From: Cichorium intybus
Lineage: Eukaryota > Streptophyta > Magnoliopsida > Asterales > Asteraceae
Direction: 5' to 3'
NCBI GenBank assembly: GCA_023525715.1
Contig: CM042010.1
Coordinates: 67,361,966 to 67,425,965 of the forward strand
Length of the DNA: 64,000 nucleotides
Position 1 is the first letter of the stretch, and each line of letters begins with the position of its first letter. Both the position numbers and the translations under genes were made by a program. The notes beneath the pieces are model-generated. The model was not told the DNA's origin. It ran no database searches and saw only the letters and a list, made by a program, of their open reading frames with translations. Positions 23,690 to 36,200 of the stretch are shown here, piece by piece.

Positions 23690-24010
23690 ACAAATACGCA
23701 TAAATAAACGTTAGTATATATAAATAGATCTCAGAGCATGAATAATAGTTAGTATACATAAATAAATGTTAGTGTGCGTAAATAAACGTTAGTTTGCATA
23801 AACAAGCGTTAATATATATAAATAAATGTTAGTATGCGTAAATAAATGTTAGTTTGCATAAATAAATGTTAGTTGCCGTAAATAAACGTTGGATTGCATA
23901 AATAAACGTTAGTATACATAAATAAATGTTAGTTGAATAAATAAAAATTAGTATGCGATAATAAAAGTTAGTTTGCAATAATAAATGTTAATGAAGCGTA
24001 AATAAAGTTA
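23690..24010 (-). repeat. Minisatellite in Copia-A leader
   Basis: About 15 degenerate tandem copies of a 20-22-bp unit close to GCGTAAATAAACGTTAGT on the plus strand. It lies between primer site and gag, so in the 5' untranslated part of the element RNA. Confidence 0.85.
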
Positions 24011-24214
24011 GAATAAGAAATGAACTTCGTTAGTAGTCATAACGTCAAGGATAAATAAGAAAAGAAATTTGTTAGTAGTCATAAATTCGAGAATAAAATA
24101 TTGTTTTTTTCGTAGTTGTTGTTATTATTATTATTATTAATTAATATTCTAGTTTTGATGATATTACATACCTTGATTAAGATCGATGTGTCTTTTAATC
24201 GCCTTCGTTAGAGC

Positions 24215-24229
24215 CTCGTGCTGATAACG
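24215..24229 (-). other. Copia-A primer-site region
   Basis: On the minus strand, CGTTATCAGCACGAG directly follows the 5' LTR. This sequence is commonly seen at that position in one group of plant copia elements. The exact primer tRNA is not assigned. Confidence 0.6.
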
Positions 24230-24486
24230 TGTTATAAATTCAGCGTTACCAAGACAATTATGAACAAACTAAAAACTAGAATATAGATGAAGAAATAAAG
24301 AAAGCTTAAGAGCTTGGAGAGATAGAGAGAGTTTATATCAATTATGAAAGAGTTGATATGAAATGCAATTTCTTCCTTACATTGATGGTCTATTTATACT
24401 ACCAATTTTACTATTTAAATATAGTTGTTTAATTGGTAAGTGTAAAGTGTTGAGATAATGTTGTCATTCACAAATTACTTGTAACA
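24230..24486 (-). repeat. Copia-A 5' LTR
   Basis: 257 bp, pairs with 4517-4783. TATA box TATAAATAG on the minus strand at 24390-24398. Followed by target duplication ATCAC. Confidence 0.9.
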
Positions 24487-24534
24487 ATCACTATTTTATT
24501 CTATTACCCATACTATTGCTCATTTCCTCCTAAC

Positions 24535-24689
24535 ATCATTTTGTACCCCATGATTTGAGTTTTTGTTTTTTATTGTTTTATTTTTTATCTTTTGTCTATT
24601 TTGTTTGTTTGTTGTTTTTTCTTATTTCTTTTTATTTTCTTTTATTAATAGTTTTGATTTGTTTTATTACATACACATAGTTTTATTTT
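24535..24689 (+). repeat. T-rich tandem repeat, left copy
   Basis: About 150 bp built on GATTTGAGTTTTTGTTTT and ending in TTTTATTTT. The same unit, in the same orientation, resumes at 63750 and has at least two copies there. It is probably the pre-insertion target of the element bracketed by the inverted repeats. Confidence 0.7.
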
Positions 24690-24780
24690 GGGTGCTCCTA
24701 TCCGCACGAAAGTATTTTCGTGAATTATTGTTTGGGTTTGTGATTGTGAATTGATTGATGTGAGTGACTCCACTACCATT

Positions 24781-24784
<4 letters not shown>

Positions 24785-24870
<86 letters not shown>

Positions 24871-24880
24871 ATATAATATA
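24785..24880. repeat. (AT)n array
   Basis: Near-continuous AT repeat with one TTT interruption near 24856-24858. Confidence 0.95.
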
Positions 24881-24942
24881 TAAAATATCACGTCAACTCA
24901 ATTGGATAATGCATAACGAATATCATGTCAATTCAGTTGGAC

Positions 24943-24944
<2 letters not shown>

Positions 24945-25016
<72 letters not shown>
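24945..25016. repeat. (AT)36 array
   Basis: 72 bp of uninterrupted AT. The short flanks of this and the previous array share similar words (TCAACTCAATTGGA and TCAATTCAGTTGGA), suggesting local duplication. Confidence 0.95.
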
Positions 25017-25018
<2 letters not shown>

Positions 25019-25248
25019 TCTCGTAATGCATAAGAATATCTCGAAAGGCGTACCAATAATATATATACGTTTATCCATCTAGGTTTGTGTGCCAATAATA
25101 TTTTTCTTCTGGGAACTATAATGTTTGTGTATATATAGACGATCAAAGTTTCATATTTTCATATTGAATGCATTTTTCATCAAAATTGAGAAAACCACTA
25201 GTTTAAAGAAAGCGTAAGATATTTGTTTTAAATAGAGACTTTAACCGA

Positions 25249-25470
25249 ATGGCAAATTGGTATTGGAAAGAATGGACGGATGAAACATATTATGAGGTAT
25301 TTTTATTTATTATTTATTTTTTGATTTTATTTTTATTAAATGTTGATTTTTGTATATGTTTTGTTTAGGCGGACATACATACAACGAACACAGCTGAATT
25401 GGATGAAGATACATGTTTGAAGGAAAGTGATTATTTTATCGACGACACATCGATGTTCGAAACAAATATG
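25249..25470 (+). pseudogene. FAR1/MULE-type gene, first two exons (left copy)
   Basis: ATG at 25249 opens a 16-codon exon (MANWYWKEWTDETYYE) ending at donor GTATTT (25297). The acceptor TTTGTTTAG (ending 25368) starts a 34-codon exon (25369-25470) ending at donor GTATAAG. Both exons are in frame. The following intron is cut at about 25546 by the junction with Copia-C, so the zinc-finger exon is lost. An inverted homologous copy lies at 62972-63379. The family is plant MULE transposase-derived FAR1-related proteins; recognition rests mainly on the third exon of the right copy. Confidence 0.55.
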
Positions 25471-25546
25471 GTATAAGTTCGGTATTATACTATTTTAGTA
25501 TCGTTAATATCGACAAAACTCGTTTGTTTTTAATAATCATTCACGT

Positions 25547-26009
25547 TTTATAACACCGTGTTACCGATGCGTTTTCGCATTGTCAATGAACAACCGCTTG
25601 GTAAAACATAACTCATATGTCTCTACTTAAAGATCAAAAGATATTATCGTCTCAACATTGCTTATGATGAAATCCATGAAGCAATCTGTTGAGCGTGGGT
25701 TTATCCAATACTCAAATCCCTATTTTCTAAGTACTCATGAATATTGTAGCAATCTTATTGCTATGTCTAACTCATTAGACAATCTACAAAACAATTCATG
25801 ACAGTATTCATTCATACTTACTCCCTAAAAAGTATGAGTGACTGTGGATATTCGAATAATAATTAAATTACTCAGGAAGTAAACATGCAAAATTGAAACA
25901 CAATGATAAACAATCAACAAATGGTAGTATCAAATACTCATCAACAAAACTATATTATTAATTCACCAAATTTAATTACATTTATATTGCAACAAGTTTC
26001 AAATCCTAT
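25547..26009 (-). other. Copia-C 3' untranslated region
   Basis: 463 bp downstream of the RNase H stop with no ORF; AT-rich. It would normally lead into the 3' LTR, which is missing. Confidence 0.6.
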
Positions 26010-27727
26010 CTAATTACAAAAACTAATATCATCTGTTAATCCTATGCGCCGTGCATGCTGATAGTGCTTAACCCTACTCAGAGCCTTTGTCAAGGGATCT
26101 GCAGGATTATCTTCTGATGATACCCTCTTCACTATAAGGTGACCTTCTTCTACCTTATGTCTTATGTAGTGGTACTTTCTGTCGATATGTCTGGACTTTC
26201 CATGATCTCTCGGTTTCTTCGTCAAAGCAACCGCTCCTTCGTTATCGCAGAACAGTTCCACAGGCTTCTTAATACTCGGGACTACTCCAAGGTCATCGAT
26301 GAAGTTCTTCAGCCAAGCCGCTTCCTTTGCCGCTTCAGTCGCTGCGATGTACTCTGATTCACACGTTGAATCAGCCACCGTCTCTTGCTTGGAACTTTTC
26401 CAAGTCACTGCTCCCCCATTCAACAGGAATACCCAGCCTGACTGAGACCGACCGTTGTCTCTATCTGTCTGAAAGTTGGCATCAGTATACCCATCAACTC
26501 TCAAGGTATCACTGCCACCAAGGACTAAAACAAAGTTCTTCGTCCTGCGCAGATACTTGAGTATGTTTTTGACCGCTGTCTAATGCGCCCTACCAGGGTT
26601 CCCCTGGTATCGACTGACCATGCTCAAGGCAAAGGCCACGTCGGGACGAGTACACGTCATGGTGTACATGATCGACCCCACAGCCGAAGCGTAAGGTACT
26701 CGACTTATGTTCGTAATTTTCTCGTCTGTACTTGGACTGTGAGTCTTACTCAGCTTAGCATTACTTTGCATTGGTAGCTCTCCCTTCTTGGAATTTTCCA
26801 TACTAAATCTTTTCAGTACCTTGTCCAAATATGTACTCTGACTAAGTCCAATTAGTCTCTTCTTCCTATCTCTTAATATTCTTATCCCGAGAATATAGGC
26901 TGCCTCTCCTAGGTCTTTTATGGCGAAACACTTCCCGAGCCAAGACTTGACATCTTGCAAGGTCGGAACGTCGTTTCCCATTAGCAGTATGTCATCTACA
27001 TACAGCACCAGGAAAGTGACTATACTCCCACTAGCTTTGACATATACGCAATACTCATCCTCGCTCCTAGAGAAACCAAATTCTTTGACTTTCTCGTGGA
27101 AACAAAGATTCCAGCTGCGAGAAGCTTGTTTTAATCCATAGATGGATTTCTCAAGCTTACAAACTTTGTCAATATACTTTGCATCAACAAAACCCTCTGG
27201 CTGATTCATGTAAACATCCTCAGTCAACTTCCCATTAAGGAAAGCGGTTTTGACGTCCATTTGCCAAATTTCATAGTCATGAAATGCAGCTATGGCCAGC
27301 ATAATCCTAATTGACTTTATCTTAGCCACTGGTGATAAGGTCTCATCATAGTCAATCCCTGGGGTTTGAGTAAAGCCCTTCGCAACCAGTCTTGCTTTGA
27401 AAGTGTGTACCTTTCCGTCCATGTCGGTCTTCTTCTTGAAGATCCATTTGCACCCGACTGTCTTTCGACCCGGCACATTGTCAACCAAGTTCCAAACTTG
27501 ATTGTCATACATGGACTTGATCTCGCTGTCCATTGCCTCTTTCCACTTGGCAGACTCAGGGCCCGCCACCGCTTCCCGGTAGTTAGCAGGTTCATCCAAA
27601 TTTATCAGTGTCCTATCAGTGACAAACGTATCTCTATCCGTAGTAATATGGAATCCATAAAACTCGGGTGGCATGCTAACTCTACTGGAGCGTCTAAGAG
27701 GTAATGATATGTCAGTTGGACCAACAG
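26010..27727 (-). pseudogene. Copia-C RT and RNase H
   Basis: Starts in the linker PLRRSSRV. RT (27674-26580) shows KWKEAMDSE, VGCKWIFKKK, ARLVAKGFTQTPGIDY, the MDVKTAFLNG block and the catalytic YVDDILL near residues 222-228. RNase H (26504-26010) has DGYTDANFQTD, CESEYIAATEA and DPLTKAL near its C-terminus. A stop and frame change lie between the two at about 26510-26580. The RT segment is otherwise open. Confidence 0.9.
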
Positions 27728-28963
27728 TCTCACACCCCGATCATTGGCAGAATCGATCAAGGCATGATATATTGTTCAAAGTCTCATGACAACTATGTTA
27801 TAATATGATTAGATTCAATTAAGTACTAAGTATGCAGACAAGATCCACAACATACAAATACAAATCCAAATACAACAACATTTATTACATCAAATTTAAA
27901 TAGTCTTGTGGGTTTCTAAGGTACACCCTACTTTTCATCAACTTCATTCTTCAAATCTGCATCATGGGTAAAAACAGGTCAACTACGAGAGTTGGTGAGT
28001 AATCTAGTTTTATTAAAGAAAATTGTGAGTTTTAATAATTTGAAATTTGTTTTCTTTTGAAGTTAGCAAGCAAATGTTATTGAGATAACAGTTTATAAAT
28101 CAAAAATTGATTAACAAATGATAACAACAACAATAAGTCCTCACCCTATATATACATATATATGTATATATATAGGATGGAGCATCTAATCATCATACAC
28201 ACTCAACCACGTGCAATCAATCACCTTAGCGTCCCAAGGCGGGGTGGTCAACCCAATAGCGCTATTATTGTCCATAACGTACCTCAAGAATACGGGCATA
28301 GTCATGGAGATTAGACTAAAAATGGTAATGCACTACAAGTACATGTAGCGTAAACAAACAATAATTATACAAATAATGATTCATGTATAAATGTCCCAAC
28401 AATGTCTCAATTGTGAAAAAATAATAAAATGAAGTTGGAACATATTAGAACCATATGATACACCCCAAAAGTATTGAAAATTATAAAATATGGGGTAGAT
28501 TACTCACTTTAGTCCAATAAGAAATGCGCGTGTTGAACGATAGACGGCTCGAGTCAAAATGTCGTAGAACCTAATATAATTAATAGTTTTGGCTTAGGAT
28601 TCGATAAATGGGAATATAGTATTAATAAAAATTTAATGTAGTGTTTATAAAAATAGAGTTTTATAAAAAAATAGGTTTTTATTTGATTATAACAATCTAC
28701 TTTGATTTGAAGTTTAATTATAGCATTCAAGTTTGATTTTTTTAATTTAATTAGAGCATCATACTTTGTTGTTATTTTAATATGGTATCATAATTTAATT
28801 TGATTATAGTTATAACGTTATACTATGCTATATTGCTATTAACGTCAATTTATATCGTAGTGTAAGGGTTTTGATCCTATTAGCGTCAAGAAATGTCGAA
28901 TACGGTTTATTAAATTTCCAATTGGGTTGGGTTGACCCGAATCCATTTTAGGCGGATGTCACA
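27728..28963 (-). repeat. Gypsy-2 3' LTR with internal deletion
   Basis: 1236 bp against 2670 bp for its partner. The deletion junction is near 28628-28632, joining sequence matching about 54235 to sequence matching about 55670 at an AAAAT-type microhomology. The outer end reads TCTCACACC instead of TGTCACACC, a terminal base change. Confidence 0.9.
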
Positions 28964-30890
28964 GTCTCCCCTACTTTAGGAAATTTCGTCCCGAAATTTA
29001 AGAAGATAGTACCTTAAGAGAAAAGTTGCGGGTATTTGGTACGCATTTGATCCTCACGCTCCCATATATACTCAGGTCCACGTGCTGACTGCCACCTGAC
29101 CTTGACCAGGGGAATGCGACTTCTTTTGAGTTGCTTTTCCTTTCGGTCGACAATTTCCAAGGGTTTCTCGATAAATTGCATTGTCTCGTCGATTTGGATA
29201 TCCTCGAGAGGAACATGAAGGTTCTCGTCTGCTAAACACTTCTTGAGGTTGGCTATACGAAATACTGGGTGAACTTTATTAAGCTCTATTGGTAGATCCA
29301 ACTCGTAGGCTACTGGTCCGATCCTTTTTAGGATTTTGAACGGGCCTACATAGCGTGGTGCCAATTTACCCTTGCATCCAAATAGGAGAATCCACTGTTG
29401 CGCGAATCACGTGGGACTCGCCAATTTCATGCCAGCAAATAGGAGATCGGCATTTACGGCTATACAATGCCTCAAATGGCGGCATCTTGATGCTAGAATG
29501 ATAACTGTTATTATAGGAGAATTCCACCAACGGTAAATGAGAGTCCCAGTTTCCTCCGAAATCTAAGACACACGCCCTCAACATATCTTCGAGTGTTTGA
29601 ATTGTCCTCTCAGATTGACCATCGGTTTGAGGATGATAGGCGCTACTGAGATCGAGGCGGGTTCCCATGGCTGCTTGAAGTGATTGCCAAAACCGAGAGA
29701 GAAATCTCCCATCACGATCTGAAATGATGCTGAGATGGATGCCATGCCGACTAACTATCTCGTCGATGTAAATTCGAGCAAGTTGTTCGACCTTGAAATG
29801 TTCACGGATGGGAAGGAAATGAGCGGATTTGGTCAAACGGTCAATGATTACCCAAATGGTGTCGTGTCCCTTGGTGGTACGGGGAAGTTTGGTTACGAAA
29901 TCCATGACGATCGCTTCCCATTTCCACTCAGGGATTACCGGTTGGACCAATAGTCCAGAGGGTCATTGATGTTCTGCTTTGACCCTGGAACATGTAAGAC
30001 ATTTGGCCACGAATAAAGCAATATACTTTTTCATTCCCGACCACCAATAATTGGTTGTCAGGCCATGATACATCTTGTCAGCACCAGGATGAATGGAATA
30101 TCGAGTTTTATGGATTTTTTCCATCAGGAAGGTACGAAGATTGTCGCGATCTGGGATCCAGATGCGATATTGATAATAGAAAATACCATCAGATTTACTT
30201 TCCAACTCCCCATCAATTCCCGTGGGCATGTCATTTTCGGTAATTGCCGAGTGTTGGGCTCCTCAAATTCGGTCACTGAGATTGGACAAGATAGGAGAAC
30301 ATATTAGATGAAATGCTTTGACATGTTCTTTTCGACTTAACGCATCGGCTACCACGTTTGCCTTGCCCGGATGATAGCGTATTTCACACTCGTAATCATT
30401 TAGGAGTTCGACCCATCGTGTTTGTCTCATATTGAGTTCCTTTTGATTAAGAATATGTTGCAAGCTCTTGTGGTCGGTGAAAATTACGCATTTAGTGCCG
30501 TAAAGGTAATGCCTCCAAATTTTAAGAGCGAAAACCACGGCACCGAGCTCCAAATCATGAGTCGTATAATTCCTTTCATGGATTTTGAGTTGTCGCGATG
30601 CGTAAGCTATAACCTTTCCCCTTTGCATCAAAACACAACCTAGACCGAGATTGGAGGCATCGCAGTATACCGCGAAATCTTCGGATCCTTCAGGGAGTGT
30701 AAGAATCAGAGCGTCACACAATCTTTGTTTCAGGGTTTGGAAAGTGTATTCCTGCTTGGGTCCCCAATCAAATGGCGTACCCTTGCAAGTGAGAAAAGTA
30801 AGCGGTAAAGCGATCTTTGAGAAATTTGAAATGAAACGCCGGTAATAGCCAGCTAAACCGAGGAATGATCGAATTTCCTTTGGAGTACGT
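28964..30890 (-). pseudogene. Gypsy-2 RT end, RNase H, integrase and chromodomain part
   Basis: The polypurine tract is at 28964-28977, then pol read right to left from 30890: end of RT, RNase H (YCDAS, IFTDHKSLQH), integrase finger and DDE core, chromodomain-like tail (YIWEREDQ) ending near 29014. TGA codons replace CGA near 30265 and near 29967. A deletion of about 180 bp near 29380 removes residues between SPI and the GRKGKLAPRY block of Gypsy-1. Confidence 0.9.
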
Positions 30891-32003
30891 TGACAACGCA
30901 GCGGTCGTCGTGCGGTCAAAAATAAGAGAAAACCTAACACACACTAGTATAGCGGTAGTCAGGGTCGATCCGCAGGAGCTTCGTGGTTAGGCTAGATGAG
31001 AGATTACCAACTAGTAGTGTCACAGCTACAGTCGGAGGATCTGGTTTCTATCTTCCTAATCACTAGCAAACAAAAGCACTAATCAAACACACCCAAGCCA
31101 GGCTAAGCTATGCTCAAATGAACCTAGTCACTTTCTGAAATCAGAAGTACATCTCTGAATTAGAAGCAATCAAAGGCATCTAAACTAGCAAAACCAAGCA
31201 AAGCATAAACTAGCCACTAGCTAAAGTTCCACTGAACAGTTACTAGCCAAGGTTTAATGCTTACAAACTAACCTAATTAGCTACTGATTTCAGCTAAGGA
31301 AAACAGTCCCAACAAGGTCCAAAACAATTCAATAACCAATATCAAACATCCAAAACCAAACACAAGCATAAAACACCGAAAAGCTAAGATTAAATGTAAC
31401 CAAATGCTTCTCATTCACTAAATCCGAATTCCAAACACAAAAACAGTAACCAAATGTTTCAAAATCAGAAACCTAAGTGCTCAAAGTCAGTGGTTGTCAC
31501 TCCCAAAGACTTTAGCTACAAAAACTAATTGCTACTAAAAGGAAATTAAATCAAAAATCATAAAATACCAATTGTGAGCTTGCTGAAATGAAATCCTGGA
31601 GTCAAAGAGCTTCAAGGTCGATTTTACACCCGGTTCTTTGCTCGGGTTTTCGGCTGGAAATGCAACTATTTATACTTGCAAATTTCCCGCAACCGCGCCG
31701 TGCAGAAGTGAAATCCGTGGCACGCGTACTGATCTCTTCCCGATTCTTCGGCATTTGAATGTGTTCCACCGCCTCAAGCCCGCGTCACGCAAAGTTAATT
31801 CTCGCGGCGCACGTACGAGTTCTCTTGATTTTTCATTCCTTCCCAACTTCTTCCTTTTGCACGCTTTTAGTCCCTGTTTCTATTCTTTTTCTCCAAACAA
31901 GTCCTGGCACGAAAAGTGAGAATACCCAGACATATTTGATATAATTTTATCAAGAACAGGGCTCAACAATGCCTAAAATACTTGATATCACTAGGCGTTG
32001 TCA
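30891..32003 (-). repeat. Element E 3' LTR, 1113 bp
   Basis: Starts TGACAACGC and ends GCGTTGTCA on the plus strand, a 9-bp terminal inverted repeat, long for an LTR. A GC-rich block at about 31690-31815 carries most differences from the other LTR. Confidence 0.93.
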
Positions 32004-32673
32004 AACACCCCACACTTGTGCCTTGCTTGTCCCCAAGCAAGAGAGTTTTTAACAAATTGTAATAAGGAATCAAACAATTTCTGACTGTGTTCAGTTTCAA
32101 AGTTTATTGCTTCTTGAGTTAGAGTGGAATAGTTCGCGAAAACATAATTGACTTGTTCTTTGGAATTCATGGCTTTCTAGAGAACCCTTGATTACAAACT
32201 TTCTGTCCACAATGAAGTGTACTTACTCATTAAGATTCTAAAGGCCATTAAGGAATTGTCCATGACTTTCGATGTTGTCCGTGTAGCGAGCTTTCAGAAA
32301 TATCATCCCAGACCAGACGATCTTAGGTGATAAGGTGCATAAGGCCCACCCATTTTAGACCTACCGACTCGAACAACAAAGGCCACCGATTGACTTTTCC
32401 TTCCTAAATTCCAATCCTAAAACAGCTCAATCTTCTAAACTCATAAAACTCAACTTATTTGACTAACTAATAGCATGATCTCAAATAAATAGTATTTCTT
32501 GAAAAATACTAATGCTATCACAATCACAAACCATTCATTTCAAAATTGCAATTTATTAAAAATTTTGAAAAATATTGCTAAAAACATTAAAATTGGTCTT
32601 TTCTGCAAAAATTTCAAAAAAAATTCTCTTTCGACCGTCCACACCCCACACTTAAAACCGTACAACGTCCCCG
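32004..32673 (-). other. Element E 3' internal non-coding part
   Basis: A purine-rich tract (AAGTGTGGGGTGTT on the minus strand, 32004-32017) abuts the LTR as polypurine tract. The remainder is AT-rich with no ORF and is interrupted at 32673 by Copia-D. Confidence 0.65.
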
Positions 32674-33182
32674 TGTTGGGTGTTGAAATATGAAATTAGA
32701 TGAACTAATATAGATATTCAATCAATAGCACAATCAATCACACGATTAGAATGCAACAAAGCTGATTGAACAGAGTAATATGAATAACATGTGCCGAATG
32801 ATTTGATTAGAACTTGGTTTTACAATGGGGTTTTCTATCTTGGAGATATACAATTCTCGTAAGTTAATCTCGTAATCTCACACTCGACACGGTATGGTAT
32901 CACTGATATTTATACTGAATCAGTGATACCAATAGTACATCTTTTACAGAGAATATCCTATCAGTGTACTAGCCAATAGGATAGAAGATTCATGCAACAC
33001 GTATTGTACTATACGCGTGCACACAAAAGACAAGATGACAAACTGTAAGGTCTTCGGATCCTCTATGCATTGCACTTCGGAGTCTTTAGACTTCGGTGTC
33101 TTCTCTTGTTTATTCACTTCGGGGTTTTCTTCATGGGTTGGACTTCGGATAAGTCAACACTTCATCACAAAATTTCTCAACA
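32674..33182 (-). repeat. Copia-D 3' LTR, 509 bp
   Basis: Full-length copy. On the minus strand it starts TGTTGAGAAAT and ends CAACACCCAACA. Five CTTCGG hexamers lie within 33040-33150. Confidence 0.92.
32896..32930 (-). promoter_or_regulatory. TATA box inside a perfect hairpin, Copia-D LTR
   Basis: Arms GGTATCACTGAT (32896-32907) and ATCAGTGATACC (32919-32930) are exact inverted repeats around an 11-base loop. TATAAATA on the minus strand covers 32907-32914. This is the likely core promoter. The matching region is deleted from the 5' LTR. Confidence 0.6.
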
Positions 33183-33214
33183 ATCTCCCCCTTTGTGTGA
33201 AGTGTATCCGAAGT

Positions 33215-36200
33215 CTATACTTGAAAGTTTCTTTTGTAAGCTCGCTTCAGGGTCTTTCTCACAGCAAGATACCAGTTTATATGATCTATGAACTTCTTCT
33301 TCTTCTCAGTTGAATTTGCATGGCAGGCGTTCACGTGAGAAATCATTCCTGAGATGAAGGAGGAGGGATGGAGGCCTATGTAGTCAATTTCAAAGAACTT
33401 GATTGTGACTTCGGTTTCATTTCGAAGTCCTTTGAAAACTATGCCATAAGGTTCGTCTAAGATCTCTCCATTTTTGAATCTAGCAATGTTCCGAACTACG
33501 ATAGGAGGAGTATTCAAGGGTTGTCTGTAGTAGGAACATAGCTCCAGGTCATGCTTTGCAAATCGGAGAAGAAAATTGTTGAGGAAGCCCAAAAGATGAT
33601 TTTTGATAGCAATGGTGGACATTTCAGCATGATCAGGACCCCCTGTTCGCAGAAGATCAAGAATCTGGATGAAGTCCATAGGATTCATGATGGGGAAGTC
33701 TGCTATTGAAAACCTGGATTCAACCTCATCTGCTCCCCTAAGCACAAGAAATTCATAATTTCTGAAGCCTAATTATTTTTCAGCTTCCTTTATTGAAATG
33801 ATTTTCTTGATCTTGTTTAGGCTCCAAACATAGCTTTGCCTCTGAATGTATTTGGCATGAAAGTTTATTTTATTTGTCCAAAAACTTGCTTTCTGATCCT
33901 CTGGCACCGAAGTGACGAATTGAAGGAAAGCAAAAGTCTTCGGATTGAATGGAATATCAAGCTGGATGTCTTCGGAGTCAACAAATGCAAAACTCCGAAG
34001 AGGAAGTCTATTAAGTACATTAGGATTTTGGAATCCAAACAGCTTGATTGTCTCAACTGTCCACTCACCATTGTTTCGAGCAAATTCATTAATTTTGATC
34101 ATTAAATCATAGTCTGCTCTTCTGGCCTTGTAGATCTCTTCCATGTGTGGAGCAATGATGTTCTCTAGTGATCGGTCTGTTGAACTTCCAGCACCAGCCG
34201 ATCCACTAGCACCCATGCCAGTGGTGGTGATAGTTGAGGTTGTAGGACCTGCAGTAGCTGCAGGGATCTGTCTAGGCACGCACTGTGGCCTAGACAATCT
34301 GTCAGAAAAATTTATCAGAGGCTGAAGTGCAACTCTCAATTTAGTAATCAAATCTTGTGTGAGAGCTGCATTTGTTCGTTTCAGTTCCTCTGTAAATTTG
34401 GTGACATCCGAAGAGGTTTGGGCGGCAGTGAGCTCTTCAATTTTTGCTCTGGCCTCATCAAGCTGTTTTTCAAGCTTGGTACTTTGCTGGATTTCACTCC
34501 GAAGTCCTTGCAAGGTTTTCATGACTTTGGAGTTTGTTTTATCGGTTTTCTCAATGAAAGCATCAACCTTCTTGTTGATGGAGGTGACAGCGGATTCCAG
34601 CTTCTTATCGAAGGAAGATTGGATCTTATCTTGATTATCCAAGGGCTTCTTCTCAATACTATCTACAGACTCCTTTATTCCTTTGGATAGAGTGAACTCC
34701 AAGGACTCTATCTCTTCGGAGATATCACCAATGGTCGGCTTTGTGGGGTCAAATCCTGTTTGAGCTTGAATAAGCATGTCAAGCTTGGAGTTGAGGACTT
34801 TGTACTGTTTCATTAGTACAAAGCCTTCATCTGGCATATCTTCTTCTGATGCTCCTTCAACACTCAAGGGAGCCATGTGAAAAGCTTCAAAGAGTGCTGC
34901 AGAAGTGGGGTTTTGTCTTGGTGGTGATATGGGTAAATCAAACTCAGGCAAAGAGAAGTCGATACCAGTGACATGTATTTCGGAGGATGGGGGAGCAGTT
35001 GTTGGTGGTGTTGAAAGAGGAATTGTATGTGGAGGTGTTTCAGGTCTGGTTGATTTTGGTGGTGAAGGAGGGACAGTTGTTTGTGGTGGTGTAGGTGGTT
35101 TAGTTGTTTTTGGTGGTGAAGGAGGGACAGTTGTATGTGGTGGTGATGTAGGAGAAGGAGGTTGATCAGCAAGTATTTCTTCTTCTTGTTCTTCTTCATG
35201 GACTGTGGATGGAGTCCTTTCTGAGTCCGAAGACTCATCCACAACCATGTTTTTTCTTTGCCTCTTAGGCTGTTTCCTCTTCGGTGTGGTTTTAACCGAA
35301 GTTTTTCTTTTCTTCTCTTCCTTTTTAGGACCACTGGGTCCACCAGCTATTTTCCTCTTCCCTTTTTGTTTAGGGATTTCTTTCACAGATGCCTCCTTGT
35401 TTAGATCACGAGTGGGATAAGGAATCACCAAGGTGTTTCGATAAGAGCTTACTTCAATACATTCCATGGGAACCTTGGAGAGCATGGCAATAGGTATTTG
35501 TGCACAGTAGGCTGCTGGTTCATTATCCAAAGGCGATATAGTGATTGGAGTATACCTCATTTCGGGGAGAGAGACGTCTGCACATATCCAGTCTTTTGAT
35601 AATGGGCATGAACAACAATTGCCTAGAACCTCGCATTTGAAATTTCAGTCCCTTTCAGACTATGATTGATGTGTGAACAGAAGTCAGCCCACAGAATAGA
35701 GGCGTAATCGACTTTGACATCATAGTAGATTCCGAAGAGCATGCTCTGAAACGCCACACTTGCAGAATCTAATCCTGAAGTTCTTCCAGACAGACATCTG
35801 AGGAAGATACTAAAGAAGTATCTCCACAGATCTGGCAATTGGTTCTTCTTGAATAAGCTGATCTTTTCGAGTTGGGGAAAGTACCCCATTTCATTGAACA
35901 TATCGACGAGTTGCTCAGCAGAAGGAGTCACAATCTCCGTAGGATCGTAGATGGGAAGATGAAGAGCCTCAGCAAATTTCTCCTTGGTCAGTTGCACTTT
36001 CTTAATTTTTCCCTTTAAATCTATGGTTTCGAAGAATACAGCTTTTACGTGATTGTTCGTATCGAACAGGGCATTCGAGGTGTAATGTGCCCTGTGAACA
36101 AGTGTTGCTGGAATCGATGGTGTGCAGGTTAGGGCGTAGCCAAGAATCGATCTCTTCAAGCATTCAACAAGAGCATCGATGGGCTTAGGGTAGAGTTGAA

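Noticed and set aside
31638..31919. 93-codon plus-strand ORF in element E LTR (also 50455-50736)
   Set aside because: Antisense to the element and present in both copies only because the LTR is duplicated; no domain.
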